Of a DNA stretch of 8,721 nt, positions 1 through 5,380 are shown piece by piece. Source of the DNA: Methanobrevibacter thaueri. GTDB taxonomy: Archaea; Methanobacteriota; Methanobacteria; Methanobacteriales; Methanobacteriaceae. The stretch lies in NCBI RefSeq assembly GCF_015062905.1, contig NZ_SUTK01000058.1, positions 1 to 8,721 of the forward strand, read 5' to 3'. Numbering within the stretch: position 1 is the first letter of the stretch; each line of letters opens with the position of its first letter. A program made the translations under genes and the position numbers. The notes under the pieces are model-generated. The model did no database searches. It was not told the origin of the DNA and saw only the letters and a program-made list of their open reading frames with translations.

Positions 1-289
1 GATCTTCGTCAGATACTTCTTTGAGTTTGTTAGCAACTAAGTCTAATGCTTCATCCCAAGAAGCTTCTCTAAATTCACCGTTTTCTTTTATTAAAGGAGT
101 AGTTAATCTGTCTTCCCTATTAATAAATTGGTATCCAAAGTTTCCTTTTGGACATACTTTACCCTCGTTTACAGGGTGTCTTTTTAAAGGTTCTACTCCA
201 ACAATTTTTCCGTCTTTTACAACGAAGTTGAGTCCACAACCAGTACCACAGTATGGACAAATTGTTGGGACATATTTAATCTCAACCAT
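1..289 (-). CDS. fdhA: Formate dehydrogenase, alpha (catalytic) subunit, N-terminal fragment
   Basis: This is the first 96 codons of the molybdopterin subunit that oxidises formate to CO2 in the cytoplasm and passes electrons to FdhB/F420 or a hydrogenase-heterodisulfide reductase complex. The ATG is at 287-289, with a GGAG ribosome-binding site (298-301 on the complement) about 8 nt upstream. The protein opens with the [4Fe-4S] motif of the molybdopterin oxidoreductase family: C11-x2-C14-x3-C18 in CPYCGTGCGL, then C46 in VCPKG, where K48 is the conserved lysine between cluster and cofactor. The following segment (HPVNEG, then REDRLTTPLI) is typical of methanogen FdhA. It follows fdhC on the same strand after 90 bp, so the two are probably cotranscribed; fdhB would be expected just outside the left edge. 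The active-site Cys or Sec is not in the window. The family call is firm; only the N-terminus can be judged. Confidence 0.95.
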   Translation of the reverse strand, partial: MVEIKYVPTICPYCGTGCGLNFVVKDGKIVGVEPLKRHPVNEGKVCPKGNFGYQFINREDRLTTPLIKENGEFREASWDEALDLVANKLKEVSDED

Positions 290-338
290 TTTATAATCTC
301 CAAAATATAGTTTTTTTGTATTTTTAAAAATATTTAGA

Positions 339-361
339 AAGAAGCTTTAAAAAAGCTTCTT
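339..361 (-). other. Intercistronic hairpin between fdhC and fdhA
   Basis: A perfect 10-bp inverted repeat, AAGAAGCTTT (339-348) and AAAGCTTCTT (352-361), with a 3-nt loop, begins 18 nt after the fdhC stop codon on the minus strand. No clean U-run follows it directly; the next stretch is a 14-bp AT palindrome (319-332) and then the fdhA ribosome-binding site. It may therefore be a partial terminator, a processing site or a 3'-end stabiliser that sets the fdhC:fdhA ratio. The structure is directly visible; its role is inferred. Confidence 0.6.
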
Positions 362-379
362 CAATTTAAGTTTACTAGC

Positions 380-1186
380 TTATCCTTTTAAGTAGGTGTA
401 CCAGTAAAGACATGCTACAAAGAGTCCTCCACCGATGATGTTACCGATAGTTACTGGGATTAAGTTGTTAATGATAATAGTAGCCCAGGTAACACCTTCA
501 GCACCTAAGAACATACCTAATGGTATGAAGAACATGTTTGCGACACTGTGCTCAAATCCAATACATACAAACGCCATGATTGGGAACCAAATACCAACGA
601 TTTTACCGATGATATCATCTGATGCGTTAGCTAACCATACAGCTAAACATACAAGCCAGTTACAACCAATACCTTTGATTAATGCTGCGGTAAATGGCAT
701 GGTAACTTTTCCTTCTGCTACAGCAATTGCTTTTGCGGAAATTGCGTAAGCTGGTGCTGCAGTATCAGTAGGGGTAATTCCGCCCATGAAAGCTAAAACG
801 TAAGCAACGAATAAAGCACCTACAAAGTTGAAAATCCAACTGATAACCCAGTTTTTACAGAGACCGCCAACTGAAGCGGAACCGTCTAAAACACCGAGTG
901 TCATAAACATTACGTTTCCAGTGAAAAGTTCTGATCCTGCGAGAACAACAATAATCAAACCTACAGGGAACACTGCACCGAATACGAATTTTTCTAAACC
1001 TAGTGGAGCGCCTGCTTTTAACATACCTGCGCTTGCCACTACAGCTAATAAACCACCAAATGCAATATATGCTCCTGCTAAAAAGGAGAGAATAATTACA
1101 TTATCTATTTTTGCAGAGTCTTTTGCTCCAGCAGTTGCGGAAATTGCTTTCGCAGTATCTACTGGACTTTTGAAAGATGAACTCAT
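380..1186 (-). CDS. fdhC: Formate transporter FdhC (FNT family)
   Basis: FdhC is an inner-membrane channel/transporter bringing formate into the cell for the adjacent formate dehydrogenase. The 268-residue product has the length of FocA/NirC/FdhC proteins and about six hydrophobic segments (roughly residues 30-55, 67-98, 112-134, 163-187, 195-222 and 232-264). Both FNT signatures are present: VLAGSELFTG (81-90), the broken-helix Omega-loop region, and GIGCNWLVCLA (171-181). The conserved pore histidine is H213 in GFEHSVANMF. The ATG at 1184-1186 has a strong site GAGGTTGA (1191-1198 on the complement). It is the first visible gene of a leftward operon with fdhA 90 bp downstream, the order known for methanogen fdhCAB clusters. 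A TATA box lies about 100 bp upstream. I see no truncation or odd residue. Confidence 0.96.
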   Translation of the reverse strand: MSSSFKSPVDTAKAISATAGAKDSAKIDNVIILSFLAGAYIAFGGLLAVVASAGMLKAGAPLGLEKFVFGAVFPVGLIIVVLAGSELFTGNVMFMTLGVLDGSASVGGLCKNWVISWIFNFVGALFVAYVLAFMGGITPTDTAAPAYAISAKAIAVAEGKVTMPFTAALIKGIGCNWLVCLAVWLANASDDIIGKIVGIWFPIMAFVCIGFEHSVANMFFIPLGMFLGAEGVTWATIIINNLIPVTIGNIIGGGLFVACLYWYTYLKG

Positions 1187-1287
1187 TTTATCAACCTCTT
1201 TTATTCCCTTTTTATTAATTTTTTTATATAATACTGAATGAATCCCAAATAGTTCAAAGAGTATTATGATACTATATTAGTATTTAA

Positions 1288-1295
1288 TATATAAA
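1288..1295 (-). promoter_or_regulatory. TATA box of the fdhC-fdhA operon
   Basis: On the minus strand the sequence reads TTTATATA, the consensus box A of methanogen promoters, with an A-rich element (CAAATCC) just upstream as a plausible BRE. Initiation some 25 nt downstream would fall near 1262-1266 and give a leader of about 80 nt. A second, less ideal TATA-like stretch (1222-1230, TATATAA-type) could start transcripts close to the ribosome-binding site. No transcript evidence is available. Confidence 0.6.
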
Positions 1296-1670
1296 AAGGA
1301 TTTGTCATTAGAGCCTAAAAGAAATATTTAAATACTACAAAGGAATAAAACTTAATGTAATGATAAATCATGATGGATTATATACACATCGTGAAAATTC
1401 TCTTTTTTTAATGATTTAAGTTTTAATTAGTTATAATATACTTTATAATTGTTTAAAAACCTTATTTTTAAAAATAAATCTATGTATAACCACCCAATAT
1501 CAAATCAGACATGAAATTTAAAATTTCCAAATATTGTTCTTATACCATCAAACGACCTATCTTAATATCCGATACATATCGCAAAATAACTATCCGAATC
1601 CAATAAAACATGATTAAATAACATGGTGAATGAAAATATAATAATATTAGACGATGAATTAAAATTAAAG

Positions 1671-1703
1671 CGAATTTTAAATTAAAATCATGATTTAAAA
1701 TCG
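1671..1703. promoter_or_regulatory. Imperfect dyad upstream of the fdhD TATA box, candidate operator
   Basis: The left arm CGAATTTTAAAT (1671-1682) and right arm ATTTAAAATCG (1693-1703) are inverted copies differing by one extra A. The outer bases continue the symmetry (AAAG before, TTT after). A perfect 12-bp palindrome AAATCATGATTT (1685-1696) sits inside it, off centre. The dyad ends about 10 bp before the TATA-like box, where an archaeal activator or BRE-proximal regulator could bind. AT-rich DNA makes chance dyads common, so this is a candidate only. Confidence 0.35.
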
Positions 1704-1713
1704 TTTCCATGCT

Positions 1714-1750
1714 TTAATATATTTAAGAAAATTGCCAATTAAATAATTGG
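1714..1750 (+). promoter_or_regulatory. fdhD promoter with dyad at the expected transcription start
   Basis: TTAATATATT (1714-1723) is the best TATA-like element for fdhD. Initiation would fall near 1742-1747, giving a leader of about 55-60 nt. A short dyad, CCAATT-AAAT-AATTGG (1735-1750), covers that predicted start, a position suited to a repressor or a 5'-end hairpin. The later AT stretch at 1781-1792 is too close to the start codon to act as a TATA box. Confidence 0.4.
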
Positions 1751-1800
1751 AACACATCAATTTTTAAAAACAAGCAACATAATATATTATATCAGGTGAG

Positions 1801-2550
1801 ATGATGAAAATTGAAGAAATAGATGCAATAAATTTTAAGGATGACCGTGCGACAGAAACAAGGGAAAAAGTTGTGAAGGATGAAACCGTGACACTGACAA
1901 TCAACGGAAGCATTTCACGCAGCCTGTCTGCAATCGAGGACTCGCTTAAAGAGTTTGCAGTGGGATACCTCTTCAACGAGAACATGGTGAAGTCCCTGGA
2001 TGACATCAGGAAGATAGAAATTGACGGACCCCAAATCAACGTTGAAATTGACGACACACTTCTGAAAACAAATGAAACTGTATTGTGCTCCGATTCCGCC
2101 GGAGGATGGAGAAGCAAAATAAAGGACGTTAACCCTGTCGAGTCTGACTTTCAGGTTGATGTCCATGAACTGATTGAGAGAATCGAGGAGCTCAAGGACA
2201 ATGCCGAAATATGGCAGGCCACAGGAGGAACACATGTAGCCGGAATCGTTCATGACGGGAAGTTCATAGTCAAGGAGGACGTCAGCCGTCACGTTGCGGT
2301 TGACAAGGTGATCGGTTATGGAATCCTAAACGGATTTGACCTGAACCATTCATACGTAATCTACAGCGGAAGAATGCCTGCGGACATGGTCATCAAGATG
2401 ACAAGGGCCGGCGTGCCGATTCTTGCATCAAACGCAGCTCCCGCTAATTCAGGATACAATATTGCAAAAAAAGGAAATATTACATTGGTCGGCTTTTTAA
2501 GGGGTCAACGCTGCAATATCTATAACAATCAAAACAGGATACTATTCTAA
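1801..2550 (+). CDS. fdhD: Formate dehydrogenase accessory sulfurtransferase FdhD
   Basis: FdhD transfers sulfur to the molybdenum or tungsten cofactor so that formate dehydrogenase becomes active. The 249-residue product is close to the usual 250-280. Family landmarks in order are SRSLSAIEDSLKEFAVGYLF (39-58), TGGTHVAG (141-148), EDVSRHVAVDKVIG (159-172), YSGRMPADMVIKM (188-200), ASNAAP (209-214) and a C-terminal NIY...RI. The bacterial CxxC sulfur-carrying motif appears here as C96-S-D-S99 followed by AGGW, so only one cysteine is present. The start is ATG at 1801 or the in-frame ATG at 1804. The GGTGA site (1795-1799) is 1 nt from the first and 4 nt from the second, so 1804 is equally plausible. 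The gene is divergent from fdhC-fdhA, its presumed client enzyme, and overlaps hxlB tail to tail by 9 bp. Confidence 0.94.
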   Translation: MMKIEEIDAINFKDDRATETREKVVKDETVTLTINGSISRSLSAIEDSLKEFAVGYLFNENMVKSLDDIRKIEIDGPQINVEIDDTLLKTNETVLCSDSAGGWRSKIKDVNPVESDFQVDVHELIERIEELKDNAEIWQATGGTHVAGIVHDGKFIVKEDVSRHVAVDKVIGYGILNGFDLNHSYVIYSGRMPADMVIKMTRAGVPILASNAAPANSGYNIAKKGNITLVGFLRGQRCNIYNNQNRILF

Positions 2551-3132
2551 AACTGTGTGTCTTGCCTTCAAATCGTTTTCGGTTTGCTGCATCTTTTCCA
2601 TAAGCTCGGAAACGATTGCATCCAAAAACACGAGTGTGGTCAGCTCGAAAGCGGTTCCCAATGGAGTCAGGGAAGTGTAGTTTCCGTGAATCTGACGTTT
2701 CATATAGTTTTCATCATCAACTTCTTTTTTTGTCCTTCCTTTTACAAGGATGAAGCAGTCAGAGAGTTGACCTAAAGTTGATTCAGGATAGGATGTTAAT
2801 GCAAGAACTTTTGAACCTCTATTTTTTGCGATGTTGGCGGCAGACACGATTGTGTTTGTTTCACCTGATCCGGAAATGGCCACAATGCAATCGTCAGCAT
2901 AGATGGCAGGGGAAATGGTTTCGCCTACAACATATGCGCTTAAACCTAAATGCATTAATCTCATGGCAAACGCCTTTGCGGCAAGTCCTGACCTTCCGGC
3001 ACCGGTTACAAAGATATTATTTGAGTTAATGATGATGCTCTCAAATTTTTCAATGGATTCCTTATCAAGGAATTCTTCTGCACTTTCAATATTGTCCAAT
3101 ATAGCTCTTATAGAGGTTTTCATTATATCCAT
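2542..3132 (-). CDS. hxlB: 6-phospho-3-hexuloisomerase (SIS domain)
   Basis: This enzyme interconverts 3-hexulose 6-phosphate and fructose 6-phosphate. In archaea it works with hexulose-6-phosphate synthase, often fused to the formaldehyde-activating enzyme, in the reverse ribulose monophosphate route that makes pentose phosphate and releases formaldehyde. The SIS fold is plain. Counting from the ATG at 3132, the phosphosugar loop is VTGAGRSGLAAKAF (42-55), followed by MRLMHLG (57-63), YVVGET (67-72), SGSGET (87-92), PLGTAFE (157-163) and a terminal KARH (188-191), all typical of MJ1247-like proteins. The open frame extends to a TTG at 3153, but the ATG at 3130-3132 gives 196 residues and is preceded by GAGTTTGAT, similar to the fdhC ribosome-binding site. 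ATG 3123 is another option. The gene is monocistronic, divergent from the regulator, and converges with fdhD. Confidence 0.9.
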   Translation of the reverse strand: MDIMKTSIRAILDNIESAEEFLDKESIEKFESIIINSNNIFVTGAGRSGLAAKAFAMRLMHLGLSAYVVGETISPAIYADDCIVAISGSGETNTIVSAANIAKNRGSKVLALTSYPESTLGQLSDCFILVKGRTKKEVDDENYMKRQIHGNYTSLTPLGTAFELTTLVFLDAIVSELMEKMQQTENDLKARHTVLE

Positions 3133-3157
3133 TTTATCAAACTCATAAATCAATATT

Positions 3158-3191
3158 ATTAATTATGATTACAATTTTATATATAATTAAT
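3158..3191. promoter_or_regulatory. Compact divergent promoter between hxlB and the regulator
   Basis: Only 57 bp separate the two start codons. TTTATATA lies at 3176-3183 and reads as a TATA box on both strands. On the minus strand it is well placed for hxlB, with a start near 3155-3160 and a leader of about 25 nt. On the plus strand it is only 6 nt from the regulator ATG, too close to drive that gene in the usual way. A 9-bp inverted repeat, ATTAATTAT (3158-3166) and ATAATTAAT (3183-3191), flanks the box and reaches the regulator start codon, a possible autoregulatory operator. The sequence is low in complexity, so chance is possible. Confidence 0.45.
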
Positions 3192-4059
3192 GAAAATTGA
3201 AAGTAAGGGATTAATCAGTCTGGAGATAAATGGTGAAATCTACGATTACAAACTATACCAAAGCCTGGATTCCCTGTCAAGGACAAAGTCGCAGAGAAAA
3301 TCCGCAAAGGAACTGAACATCTCACATACGGTGTTCAACAGGAGATTGCTTAAGGCAGAAGACAAGCTTGGCGTAAAAATTACACAAAAAATAGGAAACG
3401 GTACCCATCTCACAGCAGACGGACTGAAGCTCCTTGAAGAATTCAGAAAATATCTGATACAGATTGAAAAGACCTCAAGCATAAACATTGCAGGAGGCCA
3501 CATCAGCACAGGGCTTCTGGAAAGCATCGAAACGCCCTTCGACATCAACATCTACAGCAGCAACGACGAGGACGCATTCAAGCTTGCAAAAAGGGGCGTC
3601 GTGGACATTCTCACTTTGGATGACCCTCTGATTGCATATGAGCGGGACATAAACTTCATGCCGATAGCCTACGACTATCTTGTTCTGGTTTCAAGTCCGA
3701 AATCCAGAAACGTCGAAAGCATATCCGATCTGGAGGGCCTTGATTTTGTAGGGGTAAACGGGTCCGCCCAGAGGCTTGCCTGGAACAGCCTAAGGCATTA
3801 CGACATCAAGTTCAATATAAAGGACACAGTAAATTCCCAATTCGATGCATTCAAAATCGTGAGAAACTCTGAAAACTTATATACATTTTTGAATGCCAGC
3901 TATTTCAAGGGAAACGAGCTTCTGAAGTATGACACCCAGCATGTCATAAGCGTAATCAAGGTCAACGAAGACAAGCCGGAAGTTGACGAGTTCGTAAGAT
4001 ATCTGCTTAACGATGCCCAGAAATCCATAGGAAAACAGGGTTTCACACCGATGGGCTGA
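3190..4059 (+). CDS. ModE/LysR-like transcriptional regulator with a binding-protein-like sensor domain
   Basis: This is a predicted cytoplasmic DNA-binding regulator. Residues about 20-95 form a winged helix of the ModE/LysR type: QRKSAKELNISHTVFNRRLL (35-54) is the helix-turn-helix, then KAEDKLGVKI, then a wing (GNGTHLTADGLKLLEEF) as in the N-terminal domain of the molybdate regulator ModE. Residues about 115-289 resemble a type 2 periplasmic-binding-protein fold: RGVVDILTLDDP (135-146), YDYLVLVSSP (161-170), ISDLEGLDFVGVNGSAQR (178-195) and a terminal GFTPMG. I see no MOP/TOBE molybdate-binding repeats as in classical ModE. Proximity to fdhD and fdh genes suggests control of formate dehydrogenase or of molybdate/tungstate supply, but the ligand is unknown. 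The ATG at 3190 is the only start, since a stop codon lies two codons upstream, and no clear ribosome-binding site precedes it, so a leaderless mRNA is possible. Confidence 0.8.
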   Translation: MKIESKGLISLEINGEIYDYKLYQSLDSLSRTKSQRKSAKELNISHTVFNRRLLKAEDKLGVKITQKIGNGTHLTADGLKLLEEFRKYLIQIEKTSSINIAGGHISTGLLESIETPFDINIYSSNDEDAFKLAKRGVVDILTLDDPLIAYERDINFMPIAYDYLVLVSSPKSRNVESISDLEGLDFVGVNGSAQRLAWNSLRHYDIKFNIKDTVNSQFDAFKIVRNSENLYTFLNASYFKGNELLKYDTQHVISVIKVNEDKPEVDEFVRYLLNDAQKSIGKQGFTPMG

Positions 4060-4101
4060 TTAGTTTTCAAATGCTCTCGGCAAAATTTCTTATTATATAA
4101 T

Positions 4102-4113
4102 ATTATATATATT
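4102..4113 (+). promoter_or_regulatory. TATA region of the nucleoside kinase gene
   Basis: The AT stretch ATTATATATATT is the strongest TATA-like element upstream of the kinase gene. Initiation about 25 nt downstream would fall near 4125-4135, giving a leader of about 100 nt that begins with the hairpin at 4128-4164. A weaker candidate (4201-4208, AATATAAA) would start transcription too near the ATG to leave a ribosome-binding site. Confidence 0.45.
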
Positions 4114-4127
4114 AAACTACACTCATG

Positions 4128-4164
4128 TTTCACCGTGCTTTTGTGAATGTGCGCATCCGTGAAA
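4128..4164 (+). other. Structured, GC-richer leader element upstream of the nucleoside kinase
   Basis: Within very AT-rich DNA this segment folds as TTTCACCGTGC (4128-4138) against GCATCCGTGAAA (4153-4164): nine canonical pairs in three blocks (6, 1 and 3) with one C-C mismatch and one bulged T, and a 14-nt loop. A competing smaller hairpin pairs TTCAC (4129-4133) with GTGAA (4143-4147). The first strand could thus switch partners, as in leader RNAs, or the dyad could be a protein-binding site in DNA. It matches no riboswitch class I can recognise. A 15-codon open frame (4125-4172) lies exactly over it. Confidence 0.45.
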
Positions 4165-4232
4165 ATGTGTAATTCAAAACATTAAATAATGATGAAACAC
4201 AATATAAAATTGAAAAATAAAAAGGCGATATT

Positions 4233-5147
4233 ATGGTTAAAAACAGAGATTTACTAGCAATTGGTCACTCTGCTCACGATTACATTATTAGAGTGCCTGA
4301 ATTTCCAAAAGCTAATTTTTCAGCTCCTATAACCAATATGAAAACATTTAATGGTGGGGCAGCTGCAAACGTGGCTTGCGTTGGAGCGAAATTAGGATTA
4401 AAAACTTCACTCGTTTCAGCTGTCGGTGGAGATTTCAAAAAAACAGAATACTATGAAAGCATGCAAAATTTGGGCATTGACACTGATTCATTAATCATTG
4501 TTCCGGGTGAGGCGACACCTACCGCATTTGTCCTCACTGATGACAATGACGACCAGATCAGTTACTTCTACTGGGGAGCTGCAAAGGAATTTGCACAAAG
4601 CAAAGTCCCGGTAAAGGCGATTGAAAATGCAGAGGCGGTTCACCTGGCAACAGGAGACCCGGAATTCAACTGGAAATGTTCACAGGAAGCGAAAAATCAG
4701 GACCTGCTCGTATCATTCGACCCGGGCCAGGACCTTGGAATGTATGATACCAAAAAGCTGGTTGACGTCATTGAGAACACAACAATCCTCTTCGGCAATC
4801 ATCATGAAATCGAAAGGATTCTGGATGCTCTGGAAGTTGACCTGAACGGATTGAGGCAGATGGGTCCTAAAATCATTGTTAAAACATGCGGCGCAAACGG
4901 CTGTGAAATATATTCCAGCGAAGAGAAAATCAAAATCGATGCAATCCCAACCGAAGCGGTTGACCCTACCGGTGCCGGAGACTCATACAGGGCAGGATTC
5001 TTATCAAGATTCCTGAATGGAGAAACACTTGAAGAATCAGCCAAGTTTGCATCATCCGTTTCATCATTCATTATTCAACATCAAGGCTGTCAGACCAATA
5101 TGCCAACCTTTGATGAGGCATTTGAAAGAATGAGCGAATTCTATTAA
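4233..5147 (+). CDS. PfkB-family nucleoside kinase (MJ0406-like)
   Basis: This is a cytosolic sugar/nucleoside kinase of the ribokinase fold, probably phosphorylating nucleosides (adenosine, inosine, cytidine or similar) for salvage. The 304 residues fit the family. The N-terminal substrate site is GHSAHDYI (11-18, with D16) and the di-glycine motif NGGAAANVA (40-48). The C-terminal signature DPTGAGDSYRAGFL (244-257) holds the anion hole and the catalytic base D250. Between them, YFYWGAAKEF, ATGDPEFNWKC and SFDPGQDLG (161-169), and near the end GCQTNMPTFD, closely follow the Methanocaldococcus jannaschii nucleoside kinase MJ0406 as I remember it, rather than bacterial ribokinase or phosphofructokinase. 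The ATG at 4233 follows AGGCGAT (4223-4229), an imperfect ribosome-binding site. It stands alone, with 173 bp before it and 233 bp after. The exact substrate is inferred from resemblance; PfkB members change specificity easily. Confidence 0.85.
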   Translation: MVKNRDLLAIGHSAHDYIIRVPEFPKANFSAPITNMKTFNGGAAANVACVGAKLGLKTSLVSAVGGDFKKTEYYESMQNLGIDTDSLIIVPGEATPTAFVLTDDNDDQISYFYWGAAKEFAQSKVPVKAIENAEAVHLATGDPEFNWKCSQEAKNQDLLVSFDPGQDLGMYDTKKLVDVIENTTILFGNHHEIERILDALEVDLNGLRQMGPKIIVKTCGANGCEIYSSEEKIKIDAIPTEAVDPTGAGDSYRAGFLSRFLNGETLEESAKFASSVSSFIIQHQGCQTNMPTFDEAFERMSEFY

Positions 5148-5179
5148 TTCCCTTCATTTTTTCAATTTTATTTTATTTT
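5136..5179 (+). terminator. T-rich 3' end of the nucleoside kinase gene
   Basis: A small dyad GAATT-CTATT-AATTC (5136-5150) covers the stop codon and is followed by several T-runs up to about 5180. Archaeal RNA polymerase can stop at such T-runs without a stable hairpin, and the 5-bp stem alone is weak. Confidence 0.5.
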
Positions 5180-5240
5180 TGTCAATATGACCTTATTTTT
5201 TAATTTAAATTATAAAATTAACTATTTTTTTAAAAAAGAC

Positions 5241-5254
5241 TTGATATATATCAA
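5241..5254 (+). promoter_or_regulatory. Palindromic TATA region upstream of thiC
   Basis: TTGATATATATCAA is a perfect 14-bp palindrome with a TATA-like core, preceded by an A-rich BRE-like stretch (5232-5240). If it is the promoter, transcription would start near 5270-5278 and leave a leader of about 105 nt. The symmetry would let a repressor dimer occlude TBP. No TPP-riboswitch core is visible downstream, so any thiamine control would act at the DNA or through an unknown leader. Confidence 0.35.
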
Positions 5255-5380
5255 CAAATTTGGAATAGATATTAATCCTATTAATTTAAATACTATTAAA
5301 TAAAAATAAGAAAATATCAACTTTGTGTGGAAAAATTTTAAAATAACTTTGACTATTATAAATGTTAATGGAGAGATATA

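Larger units (their letters stand above)
1187..1800. other. Long AT-rich divergent intergenic region (fdhC / fdhD)
   Basis: These 614 bp separate two divergently transcribed formate genes. I see no tRNA, GC-rich RNA gene or convincing protein gene. The contents are an fdhC TATA box near 1288-1295, an fdhD TATA-like box near 1714-1723, and three copies of CATGAT (1369-1374, 1609-1614, 1689-1694). Two of these copies extend to AAATCATGAT, one near each promoter. Dyads just upstream of and around the fdhD start are listed separately. The middle, about 1400-1600, shows nothing I can name. Confidence 0.6.

Noticed and set aside
1623..1685. 20-codon open frame in the fdhC/fdhD spacer
   Set aside because: It has no ribosome-binding site, is very AT-rich, and overlaps the candidate operator dyad; frames of this length are expected by chance.
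3133..3153. Upstream TTG start for hxlB at 3153
   Set aside because: The predicted transcript starts close to this codon, there is no ribosome-binding site before it, and the ATG at 3132 has a plausible one and suits the family length.
4189..4195. ATGATGA resembling a box C of an archaeal C/D-box sRNA
   Set aside because: No CTGA box D follows at a suitable distance and no C'/D' pair is visible.
5187..5303. 38-codon open frame upstream of thiC
   Set aside because: Composition is that of random AT-rich DNA (mostly N, I, K, F, L), it has no ribosome-binding site, and it covers the promoter palindrome.
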